Shown here piece by piece: positions 1-11,057 of a stretch of DNA of 64,000 bases. Origin of the DNA: Lucinisca nassula. Taxonomy: Eukaryota > Mollusca > Bivalvia > Lucinida > Lucinidae. The translations under genes were made by a program, and so were the position numbers. The DNA lies in the NCBI GenBank assembly GCA_963580285.1, contig OY757015.1, positions 134,114,029-134,178,028 of the forward strand, written 5' to 3'. Below the pieces are notes generated by a model that was not told where the DNA came from, made no database searches, and saw nothing but the letters and a program-made list of their open reading frames with translations. Positions within the stretch are counted from its first letter, which is position 1; the number at the start of each line of letters is the position of its first letter.

Positions 1-522
1 TCGTCAAGGTGTCCGAATTTTTTTGAATTTTTACTTTAAGTGCCATCTTGATTCACCTGTAAGTCAAAAACAACATATGTCAGTTTGGTCCATTTTGATG
101 ACAGGTGAAGCGTACAGGCATTATGAGTGAAGCTCATTGAGCAAACCCATGAGAAAGGCTTAGTGCATCCATTCATTCCCCACAAAAGGTCAATTTTCTG
201 ATAAGAATTGTTATTATATTGATATAAATTTTAAACATAGATTGTAGGTGCTCTTTAGACCTGCCTTATTCAGGCAGTTATGGCAAGTATCCAGAACCTA
301 TTTCTTTGTACAGAAATTAGAAAGAAAAGTATACCCCATAAACCCCAGTTTTCTCTATAAAGTGGGAGAGAACCACAGGTTAACCACAGGTTAAGTGGGT
401 CCTTTGAAATCTCGAATGAAGTTGTCTTCAAATGGGAACTTGCAGCCATATAATATAGCCAGATGTACTTCTTAAGCTTCCCTGCCCTGGGGAATGGAGA
501 AATAGATTGGACTGCATGGTGC
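1..522. other. Intergenic or intronic sequence with a decayed palindromic repeat
   Basis: No exon is recognisable. About 230-370 holds a degraded copy of the 'GTGGGTACTCATTAG' hairpin repeat with its 'taccccataaaccccagttttctc' type flank seen elsewhere. The start (caaggtgtccgaatttt) resembles 29416-29432. Confidence 0.5.
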
Positions 523-748
523 TTACGTCGGCCTCTGTAGCTCAGTTTAATGTGCGTCTGACTGGTCAGCAGGAGGATGCTGGTTCAATACATGCCGGGT
601 TTTGGCAACATTCTTTCGTGGAGATTGATCATGAAATATGTTCTATGGTCATTCTCTCCCTTCTGCTGATTCAAGAAGGACAGTTGTCAGTTTCTGGGGA
701 AAGAATATGCACTGTACTGGTTAACCGCTCATGTATAAGCCTGCCCAG
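523..748 (+). repeat. SINE A (tRNA-headed), 5' part, interrupted by hAT-like insert
   Basis: The head reads gcctctgtagctcag (A-box like), then ggttcaatac (B-box like), then the body shared with 26018-26322 (acattctttcgtggagattg, ttaaccgctcatgtataagc). It is cut at 748 by an insert and resumes at 1459. Confidence 0.75.
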
Positions 749-1450
749 CAGGGCTCGAGAAAATGCCGGTTTTCCGGTTCTGGACCGAATTTGGCCTCCA
801 TAAACCGATTTTGACTTCAGAAGAAGATAAAAAAATCGGTCCGTAACTCTATAACATTTTAAAAAAATCGGTTCAAAAATTTTCGCTAAATCATTATGTT
901 GTAAAAACAAGCTGACCGTTTGCCACTGATAATCCAAGCATGTATACAAAACGCCTGCAGCACAAGATGTTAGACCGGTTCATTATCTAACTAGGTGAAA
1001 ATTGGACAAGTCCACGTTGGGTTCTTTGATCTTATCGCAGCGCAATTTGACCTGTGTGTCAAAATTATTAATCCGTGAAATATTTTAAAGGTTTTAAAAA
1101 GGGGGAAAAAATATAGTGACCATCGAACTGGTCTTTTACTGTCCCACGTCGGTTGTTTCCCTTTAGCGGTCTTCAGGTTCTGAGCGACCCGGATATTGGG
1201 AAAATGAAAGTAGATGAAATCTGAACGATGTGAGCAATAATTGCTGTTTATAATCGAGATACTGGTGCTCAAATACGTTGACAAGTGTAAGAGCAACATT
1301 GTTATGTCATTCGTTACGCTAATAACACATTTTGAAATTGAAAATCGCCAATTGAGTTTACGGAAAATACCGAAACCGATCGGCAGTTTCCGTAATTTTT
1401 TGGCGAAATCTGGCTGGACCGATTTGGATTCTTCAGTTTCTCGAGCCCTG
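749..1450. mobile_element. hAT-like non-autonomous transposon (702 bp)
   Basis: Ends are CAGGGCTCGAGAAA and TTTCTCGAGCCCTG, a perfect 14-bp terminal inverted repeat. The flanks carry an exact 8-bp duplication, CTGCCCAG at 741-748 and 1451-1458. An 8-bp duplication and CAGGG...CCCTG ends are hallmarks of hAT transposons. Removing it restores a continuous SINE. No transposase reading frame is present. Confidence 0.85.
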
Positions 1451-1458
1451 CTGCCCAG

Positions 1459-1525
1459 GAAAAGTGTTGCGAGTCGGACTGCTGCTTAAACCCTATAGGC
1501 TTCTTATGCTTTGTTGTCACTAGAC
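1459..1525 (+). repeat. SINE continuation with SINE B-like sequence
   Basis: After the hAT insert the host continues gaaaagtgttgcgagtcgga and ctgcttaaaccctatagg, which matches the middle of SINE B, not the SINE A tail. See the finding on the chimeric SINE. Confidence 0.55.
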
Positions 1526-1752
1526 CTTTGTGGTTGAATATGCATTAGGTTTAGTAGTCTTTGGCTAAAATTGACAGAGTGGGTCAGTTAAGGTGTTGTG
1601 GACATATGTAACTGTTCAATTCACTGAGTCCACAGGTAGCTCGGTAGAGTGCTGTTTGCATGCTCTGTGCAAGTAGACCATATACACCATAACTTTATGT
1701 TACAGCTGAATTCACATGTTCTGGTGACTTGGTTTACCCTTTTCATAGTAAC

Positions 1753-1862
1753 AGATAAGGTGTATATTTTGCAAAAAATGAAGGATATTTCCTTATTTCT
1801 GCATATAAACCTATGTTGTGGGTATTCATTTGAACCGCCTCGTACCCACAATATAGGATTTT
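1753..1862. repeat. Palindromic 'GTGGGTAC' repeat, left part, split by element at 1863
   Basis: The motif tatgttgtgggtattcattt then gaaccgcc then cgtacccacaatatagg is one copy of a hairpin repeat seen many times. Its right part (tatggagaattgacaaaaac) resumes at about 4976. The intact arrangement is visible at 33070-33112. Confidence 0.6.
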
Positions 1863-1922
1863 AGCTCACCTGTCACGTAGTGACAAGTTGAGCTTTTGTG
1901 ATCACATTTTGTCCGTCGTCAG

Positions 1923-2262
1923 TGTGTGTGTGTGTGTGTATTCGGGTTTATTGTCGCTTTCAACAATCTTTCAGTCATATCACGACAGTGTCTGGTTGCG
2001 ACAGGGAGCTCAATGCTCACTTTTATACTGCTGCCTCACTGAAGTATCATGTCCCAGACACATTACATGATACCACACCCAGTCACATTATCCTTACACT
2101 GGATCGACCAGTCCTAGCCCTACCCCGTAAATCTGAGTGCCAAGCGAGGAGCAGCTAGTACCATTTTTAACGACTTTGGTATGTCGCGGCCCGGGATCGA
2201 ACCCGTGACCTCCCGTTACCCGGAGCGGACACTGTACCAACTGAGCTATCGGGGCCGGTGTC
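1923..2262 (-). repeat. SINE E (tRNA-headed) inserted in element 1
   Basis: On the minus strand it begins ggccccgatagctcagttgg with B-box gggttcgatcccgggcc and ends in a (CA)n tail, seen on + as gtgtgtgtgtgtgt. The flanks duplicate gtcgtcagtg on both sides, a target-site duplication. The sister copy on the + strand is at 57512-57838. The tRNA-like part is a SINE head, not a tRNA gene. Confidence 0.8.
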
Positions 2263-2829
2263 TGTCGTCAGTGCGTCCATGCGTAAACAATTTCTTGTCC
2301 ACAAGATAGCATCTTCATTTATGATTTGATTTTAACCAGACTTGCACACAACTTGTACCACCATGAGATCTGGGTTCCTTTCTTGAACCAGCCATATCCC
2401 ATCATGTGTTACGGAGTGACAGCCCCTGAAAGGGCAAAAATTGCCTATTTTGGTCTTGTCCGCATGATAGCATCTTCATTTATGATTTGATTTTAACCAG
2501 ACCTGCACACAACTTGTACCACCATGAGATCTGGGTTCCTTTTTTGAACCAGTCATATCCCATCATGTGTTACAGAGTTACGGCCCCTGAAAGGGCAAAA
2601 ATTGTCTATTTTGGTCTTGTCCGCACAAAAGCATCTTCATTTATGATTTGATTTAAACCAGACTTGCACACAACTTGTACCACCATGAGATCTGGGTTCC
2701 TTTCTTGAACCAGCCATATCCCATCATGTGTGATGGAGTTACGGCCCCTGAAAGGGCAGAAATTGCCTATTTTGGTCTTGTCTGCATGATAGCTGTTTCA
2801 TTTATGATTTGATTTTAACTAAACTTGCA

Positions 2830-3900
2830 CACATTTATACCACCACAAAATATCTCGGTCAAGTTCAAATATGGGTTATGTTGGGTCAAAACTTAGGTCA
2901 GAAGGTCAAATCAGAAAAATAACTTGTGAAGACACTAGAAGCCACAGTTTTGGTCTGATCATCATCAAACTAGCCCAGAATGATCAGCTTGACAATATCT
3001 CAGTCAAGTTCAAATATGGGTGTTGTTGGTTCAAAAAGTAGGTCAGTAGGTCAAATCATAGAAAAGCCTTCTGAACACACTAGAGGCCACAATTTATGTC
3101 CAATCATCATCAAACTTGCTCAGAATGATCATCTTGATAATATCTTGGTCACATTCGAATATGGGTCATGTCGGTTCAAAAAGTAGGTCAGTAGGTCAAA
3201 TCATAGAAAAACCTTGTGAACACACTAGAGGCCACATTTTTGGTCCAATCATCATCAAACTTGCTCAGAATGATAGTCTTGGCAATATCTCGGTCAATTT
3301 CGAATATGGGTCATTTCAGGTCACAATGTAGGTCAGTAGGTCAAATCATAGAAAAACCTTGTGAACACACTCGAGGCCACAGATTAGGTCCGATCATCAT
3401 CAGACATGCCCAGAATGATGATCTTGATAATATCTGAGTCAAGTTTCGAATATGGGTAGGTCAGAAGATAAAATCAAAGAAAAGCCCTCTTAACACACAC
3501 TAGAGGCCACAGTTTTGGTCTGATCATCATCAAACTTGCTAAAAATGATCATTTGACAATATCTCAGTTAATTTCGAATATGAGTCATATCTGGCCAGTA
3601 AGAAGGTCAGTAGGTCAGATTGTTGAAAAACCTTGTGGACACACTAGAGACCCCAGTTTTGGTCCGATCATCATCAAACTTGCTCAGAATGATCATCTTG
3701 ACAATATCTGGGTCAAGTTTGAATATGGGTCATGTCGGGTCAAATAGTAGGTCAGCAGGTCAAATCATAGAAAAACGTTTTGAACACTCTATGAGGCCAC
3801 AGTTTTAGTCAAATCATTATAAAACTTGCTCAGAATGATCATCTGGGCAATATCTCAGTTAAGTTCGAATATGGGTCATGTCAAATTTAAAAGTAGATCA
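2830..3900 (+). repeat. Tandem array inside element 1
   Basis: At least seven diverged units of about 140-150 bp share the phrases gtcaagttcaaatatggg, gtaggtcagtaggtcaaatc, gaggccacagttttggtc and catcatcaaacttgctcag. Short open frames here repeat the same peptide, so they are translations of the array and not proteins. Confidence 0.8.
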
Positions 3901-4212
3901 GTGGGTTATTTTGTCATAACTTTTGAACTCTTTGAGAAAGAGCCTTCATATTTGGCATGTAGGTTCCTTGTGACAAGGGCTTCCCATTCATATAAAGATT
4001 TGACCTGTGAAGTTGACCTGTGACCTACTTTATCATAACTTTTGAACCATATGAGATAGAGCCTTCATATTTGGCATGTATGTTCCTTGTGACAAGGTTT
4101 TCTCAACCATTCTAAACTTTTGAGCCACGACCTTGACCTTTGACCTACTTTGTCATAACCATTGGAGCATTTAAGATACAGCCTTCATATTTGGCATATA
4201 GGTTCCTTCATA

Positions 4213-4372
4213 GGAGTGAGTGTTTGAGTTGAAGTCTCACCAACAGCTAAGGTCATACAGTGATGGGACCTCTGTTTAAAGACCAATCTGAAAGTCTGGA
4301 GAAGCCTGGGATCGATCCTGCTACCCCTGGTTTACAAGGCAAGTAGCATGACCACTTCACCATGAAGGCTTC
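4213..4372 (-). repeat. SINE C (tRNA-headed) inserted in element 1
   Basis: On the minus strand it reads gaagccttcatggtgaagtgg, an A-box-like head, then ggatcgatcccaggcttctc (B box), ctccagactttcagattggt and a tail ending aaactcaaacactcact. Related copies are at 45037-45205 and 61440-61583. Confidence 0.75.
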
Positions 4373-5089
4373 TGAACTTCATTGAAATGTTGTGTATATG
4401 ACCCTCTAGGAAAATAGCGTAACGATTAACAAATGGTCACCAGAGCTTAAAATAGAAAAACATTGTAAATTTGCTTCAGATGTGAACTCCTTCTAAACAT
4501 TTGGGCCAATTGGATTTAAAACTTCACAGGAATGTTGCCTAGGTGACTCCCTACCAAAACAGTTAAAACTCATTCCACTCCAATGAACAAGATGGCTGCC
4601 AGAGCTAAAAATAAAAAAAAATCTTCAAATGACAATTCCTTCTGTACACTTTGGCCAATTTCATTCAAACTTCGAAGTATTGTTGCTTAGATGACCCTCT
4701 ACCAAAAAGGCTAAAACAATCCCGCTCTGATGAAAAAAATGGGCACCGGAGCTAAAAATAGAAAAATATTGTAAATCTGATTCAAACGTGAACCCCTCCT
4801 AAACCCTAAGGCCAATTTGATTCAAACTTCACAGGAATGTTGCCTAGGTTACTCCCTACCAAATAAGCTAAAATCACTCTGCTGATGAACAAGATGGCCA
4901 CCATAGCTAAAAACAGAATGTACTCGAGACAGTGACACACAGGTGAGCGAACCCGGGCCCTGTGGGCCCTCTTGTTATGGAGAATTGACAAAAACTATCC
5001 TTCAGTTATGAAAAAATACTAACCTTAACTGTTGCTTTGCCCTTTTGTTAATAATTTATTTAATTTAATGCTTTATTTATTTAACAGGG

Positions 5090-5241
5090 ATTACCATAGT
5101 CAGGGATACAGACTAGTAGTTGCCCAAGGTGCCTAAGTTTCGAGTAAAATGCCTATTAACTTACTGTAAAATTTGGATTTATGCTAGTCTGGGTGCCTAA
5201 ACTAAAGCAAAATGCTTAGTCTGTATCCCTATTACCAATAG
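5090..5241. mobile_element. Small hAT-like MITE (about 130 bp)
   Basis: Inverted ends AGGGATACAGACTA / TAGTCTGTATCCCT lie at 5102 and 5230. The flanks attaccatag (5090-5099) and attaccaatag (5231-5241) look like a target duplication with a one-base gap. Confidence 0.6.
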
Positions 5242-5272
5242 CCCGAAGGTCACTTGTGGATCTCCTCTCTTT

Positions 5273-6992
5273 AGCTCACCTGTCAGTTGAGCTTTTGCGG
5301 TCAAAGTTGTTCAAAGTTGTTCCTTTGCACATCAAGGTCACAGGAGCCAAAAATAGATTTTTTTTTTTTTTAAAGAAAACTTAAAAAATCTTCTCCTGAA
5401 ACCGCAAGGCCCAGGTCTTCGATATTTGGTGTGTAGCTTCATTTAGTGGACCTCTACCAAGATTGTTCAAATTATAGCCCTGGGGCCAAAAATAGCTCCG
5501 CACCGGGGGCCACCAGTTTTACATAGACTTATACGGAGAAAACCTTTTTATCTACTTGTCTGAAACCAGAATGCCCAGGTCTTTGATATTTGGTATGAAG
5601 CTTCATCTAGTGGACCTCTACCAAGATTGTTCCAAATATAGACCTGGGGCCATAAATGCCCCTGCACCAGGGCCCACTGGTTTCACATAGGCGCATATAG
5701 GGAAAACTTTAAAAATCTTCTTGTCTGAAACCAGAAGGCCCAGGTCTTTGATATTTAGCATGAAGCTTCATCTAGTAGACCTCTACCAAGATTGTTCAAA
5801 ATATAGTCCTGGGGCCAAAATGCCCCCACAACGGGGCCCACTGGTTTCCAATGGGGGTATAAAGGGAAACTTTAAAAATCTTCTTGTCTGAAACCAGAAA
5901 GCCCAGGTCTTTGATATTTGGCATGAAGCTTCATCTAGTGGACCTCTACCAAGATTGTTCAAAATATAGTCCTGGGGCCAAAAATGCCCCTGCAACGGGG
6001 CCCACTGGTTTCATATAGGCGTACGTATATAGGGAAAACCTTTAAAAAGCTTCTTGTCTGAAACCAGAAGGCCCAGGTCTTTGATATTTGGCATGAAGCT
6101 TCATCTAGTGGACCTCTACCAAGATTGTTCAAAATATAGTCCTGAGGCCAAAAATGCCCCCGCGACGGGGCCCACTGGTTTCACATAGGCGTATACAGGG
6201 ATAACCTTAAAAAATCATCTTGTCTGAAACAAGTAGGCCCAGGTCTTTGATATTTGGTATGAAGCTTCATCTAATGGACCTTTACCAAGATTGTTCAAAT
6301 AATAGCCTTGGGGCCAAAATGTCCCTGCGCCAGGACCCACTAGTTTTACATAGGAAAAAAACGTTTAAAAATCTTCTTGTCTGAAACCAGAAGGCCCAGG
6401 TCTATGATGTTTGGCGTGAAGCTTCATCTAGTGGACCTCTACTGTCAGAGATGGTTCAAATTATTGCCCTGGCACCAAAAATGCTCCCACGCCAGAGCCC
6501 AATAGTTTTACATGGGCTTATATAGGGAATTCTTGTCTGAAACCAGAAGGCCCCAGGTCTTTGATGATGCTTCATCTAATGGACCTCTACCAAGATTGTT
6601 CAAATTATAGCCTTGGGGCCAAAAATGCCCGTGCCGAGTCCCACTAGTTTTACATATATGCTTATATAGGAAGACCTTTAAAAATCTTCTTGTCTGAAAC
6701 CAGAAGGCCCAGGGGTTTGATATTTGGCGTGACGCTTCATTTAATGGACCTCTACTGAGATTGTTCAAATTATAGCCCTGGCGCCAAAAATGTCCCCGCG
6801 CCAGGGCCCACTGATTTTACATAGGCTCATATAGGGAAGACCTTTAAAAAATCTTCTTTTCTGAAACCAGAAGGCGCAGGTCTTTGATATTTGGTATGAA
6901 GCTTCAACTAGTGGACCGCTACCAAGTTTGTTCAAATTATAGCCCTTGGGCCAAGAATTTGCTAGAGACACTGATTCTCAGGTGAGCACTTG
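5273..6992 (+). mobile_element. Hairpin/tandem-core element 2
   Basis: It starts agctcacctgtcagttgagc, a shortened hairpin. About ten units of roughly 163-166 bp follow (catgaagcttcatctagtgg, ccaagattgttcaaa, ggcccactggttt), and it ends caggtgagcacttgttt. The 3' palindrome present in elements 1, 3 and 4 is missing, so the 3' end is reduced. No genes. Confidence 0.72.
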
Positions 6993-7425
6993 TTTAACTT
7001 AATATTTAATGTTAATGGACTATTCCAAAGGCAGGTGCAAACAATAGCTCCACCCTGCCAACCTTACCTGTGACTAGTACACCTTTTTCCCAGTAGCTGT
7101 CTCATATTTTTAGCTCACCTGTCACTACCTGTCATGCAGTGACAAGATGAGCTTTTGTGATCGCCATTCGTCCGTCGTCATTGCATCGGTCCGTGCGTGC
7201 GCACATGCGTCCGTCCGTTAACAATTCTTTAAACGACCTCTCCTCCTTAATCACTGAGCGGATTTTGACCAAACTTCACAGAAATGATCCTCAGCTGGAC
7301 CCCTTTCAAAGTTGTTCAAATGGTTCCGGTCCTTTGCACATCTAGGTCACAGGAGCCAAAAATAGATTTTTTTCAAAGAAAATCTTTAAAAATCTTCTTC
7401 TCTGAAACCACAAGGCCCAGGTCTT

Positions 7426-7612
7426 TAGTTTAGTTTATACTAATTTATTTTTAGTTCGATTGCGATGAAAGCTTCAAGCTTATTGAATCGCTCTCGAACA
7501 CTCATTCCGGGTGTTTTCACGCGCACGCGAGAGAGAGGCAGTGGCTTTTACACCACTGCTACCCATTTACACCTGGGTGGAGTGGGGCAGTGTCATTACG
7601 TGTCTTGCCCAG
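7426..7612. repeat. SINE-like insertion in element 3
   Basis: It splits a core unit and is bounded by the duplicated phrase gcccaggtcttt (about 7414-7425 and 7609-7620). The inserted DNA contains ccactgctacccatttacac and cctgggtggagtggggcagt. A fragment of the same start (ttttagttcaatttgcgata) appears near 56362. It is assigned as a SINE from its size and duplication only. Confidence 0.6.
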
Positions 7613-7633
7613 GTCTTTGATATTTGGGATGAA

Positions 7634-9540
7634 AAGTAGAAGTAAAACAAAGATCAGGAATTGATACAATTAACTTACTCCATCCATAAAAGACACCAAA
7701 GGGAAAGAAATACAAACATTAAGCGACCAGACCATAATGGAAACCTAAACAAAGGAAGGCCATATGGACAGTTACTTTCCCACAAAATGGCCATATGGCC
7801 ATCCAAAATTAAAAGACACAAGTGATACACACAGTAAGTAACAAACAACAACATAAATAAATCGCCACAGAAGAGCCGCCTTGGAACGGTCAGTGGAAGA
7901 TTTCCACTGGGGGGCTTAAATCGATTTTACGTGGCCACAATCCTCGCCCCCACCTCCGTCGCGATTTAGACAAATAATTTGTTCAGTCCGCATGAAGGCC
8001 TCCTAACTCATCAGTGCAACATTTCCGTGAACACAGAAATCAAAGAACCACAGAGGTGAGACAACGGTGAGGACTCGACAGCAAGAAACCACTGAAATGC
8101 TGGAGCAAAAGAAAACCAACAGTTAGACTCCGATGAGCCCGACCAGAGACAGAGCATCAGGCACCAACCAACATTATCTCTTTAATTTTCAATAAGCCTT
8201 TACGTTGGAGCCGCCACAGAATCTGAGGCCTGACCCACCGGCGCGCAACCAAAGAGGGAAGCAAAGCCGCCAACCGCGACCGGGCCCACCACCATGCATG
8301 CAGTCTGTCGTATAATATCCATGTTGTACCCAATCTTTTTATATCGAAGAATGATTTTACGAAATTGGGTGCTGAAGTCATTGCGGTTATATATTTTTCT
8401 GAATTTATACACCAAGTCACCACAAAATTCGGGTTCCGATAGACCTAGTTGCAGAAGAGATTTAAGTCCAATATTGAATTTTGAAATCAAATCAGAACGG
8501 CGCCTATAAAATTTTGAAAAGGCTTTGCGTAGTTTATGGTACCGATAACCCTGATTAAGGAGTTTAGCCGTTAATAATTTATTACGAGCGCCGAAGCCAG
8601 CCACACGACCACACACTCCAGCAAACCGAACTAATTGCGAAATATAAACGCCATAGGATGGCGCACGAGGAACATCACCATCCAAAAAAGGAAAATTTAC
8701 AATCCCAAAATCAAAGTCACCGCGTTTATCATAAACCCTGCACGAAACAAATCCATCCACAACAGACAGACGCAAACCCAAAAACGGGGCCCCGGTACCA
8801 GAAGAACCTGCCCTACCCAACCGAAGCTCTAGGGGGCAAACCCGACCGACCAAACCATCAAAACAGGTATTATCAATATTTAATAAATCATCTAAATATC
8901 TAGAAGTAGAGCTAAAAGCTTCAATAATTTCAGATTGGTTATCAATGGAAAGCGACAAAATGAAGTCTCTTTCATAACAATACAAGAACAGATCAGCCAC
9001 AAGAGGTGCGCAATTAGTACCCATCGGAATACCCACAATTTGTCTAAATAACTTAGTACCGAATCTAATATAAATATTGTCAAGTAGAAAGGTGAGGGCA
9101 TCACACACTTTCTGACATGACCAAAGTGTATAATTCTTATGCTCTTTAGAAGTGAAAAATGCATTTCTGACATTACATGCAAGATAGAGAGAATCTTCTC
9201 TGTGAAAAGCCCATTCAATTAAATCATTAAGCTTTTCTTTTATAAGATTATGAGGAAGTGTAGTGTAAAGAGTGGAAAAATCGTAGGTAGACAGACTAGA
9301 AGCACGAAACTGTCTAGATTTCAATTTATTTAAAACCTCATTCGAATTTTTTATAGACCAAAACAGATTTCTTCCTGATCTTTCAAAGACTTTATCACAA
9401 TATTTAATTACATGCGTTTTAATAGCAGTAAGACAGGAAGTTAATAATTTAGAAAGTTCAGTGGTAGTGCAAGAACTAGAATTTGCAATAAACCGTGCTT
9501 TGTAAGGTTTTTTATGAAGTTTTGGTAACCAGTATAGCGT
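7634..9540 (-). mobile_element. 5'-truncated Penelope-like retroelement
   Basis: This block interrupts a core unit (left flank gatatttgggatgaa, right flank tgaagcttcatctagt), leaving only a short possible duplication, TGAA. It holds the reverse transcriptase at 8200-9540 plus about 560 bp of 3' untranslated DNA. No GIY-YIG endonuclease is present. Because the reading frame begins abruptly at the right edge, the 5' end is taken to be truncated. Confidence 0.7.
8200..9540 (-). CDS. Reverse transcriptase of Penelope-like type (N-terminally truncated, otherwise open)
   Basis: The frame is open for 446 codons from the right edge of the insertion to a stop at 8200; the first Met is at codon 73, but homologous sequence starts before it. 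In order: TLYWLPKLHKKPYKARFIAN at residues 1-20 (RT1-like), TYDFSTLYTTLPHN near residue 85 (catalytic Asp of motif A), GIPMGTNCAPLVADLFLYCY near 170 (motif B), RYLDD near 214 (motif C, both catalytic Asp present), then FLGLRL. The WLPKLHKKP and GIPMGTNCAPLVADLFLY signatures are familiar from Penelope-like elements of invertebrates. Naiad-type members have a permuted N-terminal endonuclease, which would be lost here, but that subtype is a guess. The RT is intact in its catalytic residues, so the insertion looks recent. Confidence 0.75.
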   Translation of the reverse strand, partial: TLYWLPKLHKKPYKARFIANSSSCTTTELSKLLTSCLTAIKTHVIKYCDKVFERSGRNLFWSIKNSNEVLNKLKSRQFRASSLSTYDFSTLYTTLPHNLIKEKLNDLIEWAFHREDSLYLACNVRNAFFTSKEHKNYTLWSCQKVCDALTFLLDNIYIRFGTKLFRQIVGIPMGTNCAPLVADLFLYCYERDFILSLSIDNQSEIIEAFSSTSRYLDDLLNIDNTCFDGLVGRVCPLELRLGRAGSSGTGAPFLGLRLSVVDGFVSCRVYDKRGDFDFGIVNFPFLDGDVPRAPSYGVYISQLVRFAGVCGRVAGFGARNKLLTAKLLNQGYRYHKLRKAFSKFYRRRSDLISKFNIGLKSLLQLGLSEPEFCGDLVYKFRKIYNRNDFSTQFRKIILRYKKIGYNMDIIRQTACMVVGPVAVGGFASLFGCAPVGQASDSVAAPT

Positions 9541-10282
9541 AGTGAAGCTTCATCTAGTCGACCCCTACCAAGATTGTTCAAATTATAGTGCTGAGGCCAA
9601 AAATTCCCCAGCCCCAGGGCCCTTTAGTTTAACATAGCCGTATATTGAGAAAATCTTTAAAAATCTTCTTCTCTGAAGCCGCAAGGCCCAGGTCTTTTGA
9701 TATTGGTATGAAGCTTCATCTAGTGGACCCCTGCCAAGATTGTTCAAATTATAGTACTGGGGCCAAAAATGCCTCCGCCTCGGGGCCTTTGGTTTTACAT
9801 GGGCTTAAATAGGGAAAATCTTTAAAAATCTTCTTCTGAAACCACAAGGCCCAGGTCTTTGCTATTTGGTATGAAGCTTCATCTAGTGGACCCCTACCAA
9901 GATTGTTCAAATTATAGCACTGGGGCCAAAAATGCCCCCCACTCCAGGGCCCTTTGGTTTTACATAGACTTATTTAGAGAAAAGCTTCAAAAATCTTCTC
10001 TGAAACCACAAGGCTCTTTGATATTTGGTTTGAAGATTCATCTAGTGGACCTCTACCAAGATTGTTCAAATTATAGCCCGGAGACAAAAAATGCCCCCGC
10101 CTCAGGGCCCTTTGGTTTTACATAGACTTATGTAGGGAAAATCTTTAAAAATCTTCTGTGAAACCACAAGGCCTAGTGGAAATTTCATCTAGTGGACCAC
10201 TATCAAGATAGTTCAAATTATAGCCCTGGGGCCAAAAATGCCCCCGCCCCGAGACCCTTTGGTTTTACTTAGACTTATTATA

Positions 10283-11057
10283 CCCGTGGCATAGGAAGTA
10301 TGCTATGGGGGTATATAGTTTTCTTCCTGCCGTTCGTCTGTGTGTCTGTCTTTCTGTCTGTCCGTCAGTTAACATTTTGGTTAAAGTTTTACTTCAAAGT
10401 TTCTAAGAGATTGTATCTTCTGAACCCTTTGATAGATTTAGTTGAAACTTACACTGAAGTTACATACTGGTTCAAAGATTTCATTGATGCATGTCCCACC
10501 CCCCACAGTGACCTTGAGGTCAAGGTCACAGACTTAGACATTTTATGTTTGGTTAAAGTTTTACTTCAAAGTTTCTAAGAGATTGTATCTTCTGAACCCT
10601 TTGATAGATGTAGTTGATACTTACACTGAAGTTACACACTGGTCTAAATGTCTTATTGATGCATGTCCCACCCCCCACAGTGACCTTGAGGTCAAGGTCA
10701 CAGACTTAGAAATTTTACATTTGGTTAAAGTTTTATGACAAAGTTTATAGATCCCTGTATGTCCTAAACTCAAAGACAAATCCAATTGATACTTGCATCG
10801 ATCTTGCATACCAGTCCAAATATTTCGTTGATGCATACCCCACCCTGCTGCTTCAGTAACATTGATGCCCCAACCCCTTCAGTAACTTTGATGCCCTCAA
10901 TCCCTTGGTCCATATAGAAATTTTATCTTTGGTTTAGCTTTTACAAGCAAATTTATAGATTCTTATAGCTTCCATATTACATACGATTAAGCTCTAAAGA
11001 TATAGAGGGAGGCGCTGGCCGGGGGTAAACTTGACCCACTGGTCGCTTTTTCTAGTA
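10283..11057 (+). mobile_element. TA-inserted tandem element (TTATACCC...TTTCTAG family)
   Basis: It starts ttatacccgtggcatagg with a short hairpin (gcataggaagtatgc) and ends ccactggtcgctttttctag. It is followed by TA, and its left flank also ends TA. The interior has two units of about 165 bp (ttggttaaagttttacttca, gaccttgaggtcaaggtcac). The empty site (gacttatatagggaaa) is found in the neighbouring core units. Confidence 0.72.

Larger units (their letters stand above)
1863..4976 (+). mobile_element. Hairpin/tandem-core element 1 (pearl / Helentron-like, non-autonomous)
   Basis: The 5' end is a hairpin (AGCTCACCTGTCAC ... GTGACAAGTTGAGCT). It is followed by gtccgtcgtc-rich DNA, a tandem core (unit about 140-150 bp, key phrase aatatgggtcatgtcgg, roughly 2850-3890) and a 3' end with caggtgagcg plus the palindrome gggccctgtgggccctcttg. 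It carries no protein gene. It lies in a T-tract inside a palindromic repeat. Two SINEs are inserted into it. Class assignment rests on remembered architecture and is moderate. Confidence 0.7.

Noticed and set aside
2165..2260. tRNA gene on the minus strand
   Set aside because: A and B boxes are present, but the sequence continues as a SINE body with a CA tail and a target duplication, and a sister copy exists at 57512.
2980..3750. Series of open frames encoding repeated 'MGHVGSKSRSVGQIIEKP' peptides
   Set aside because: They are translations of successive units of the tandem array in element 1. The frame shifts from unit to unit and there is no coding conservation.
8157..8423. Separate minus-strand protein beginning MVTWCINSEK
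   Set aside because: It overlaps the reverse transcriptase in another frame and shows no motif; a shadow frame.
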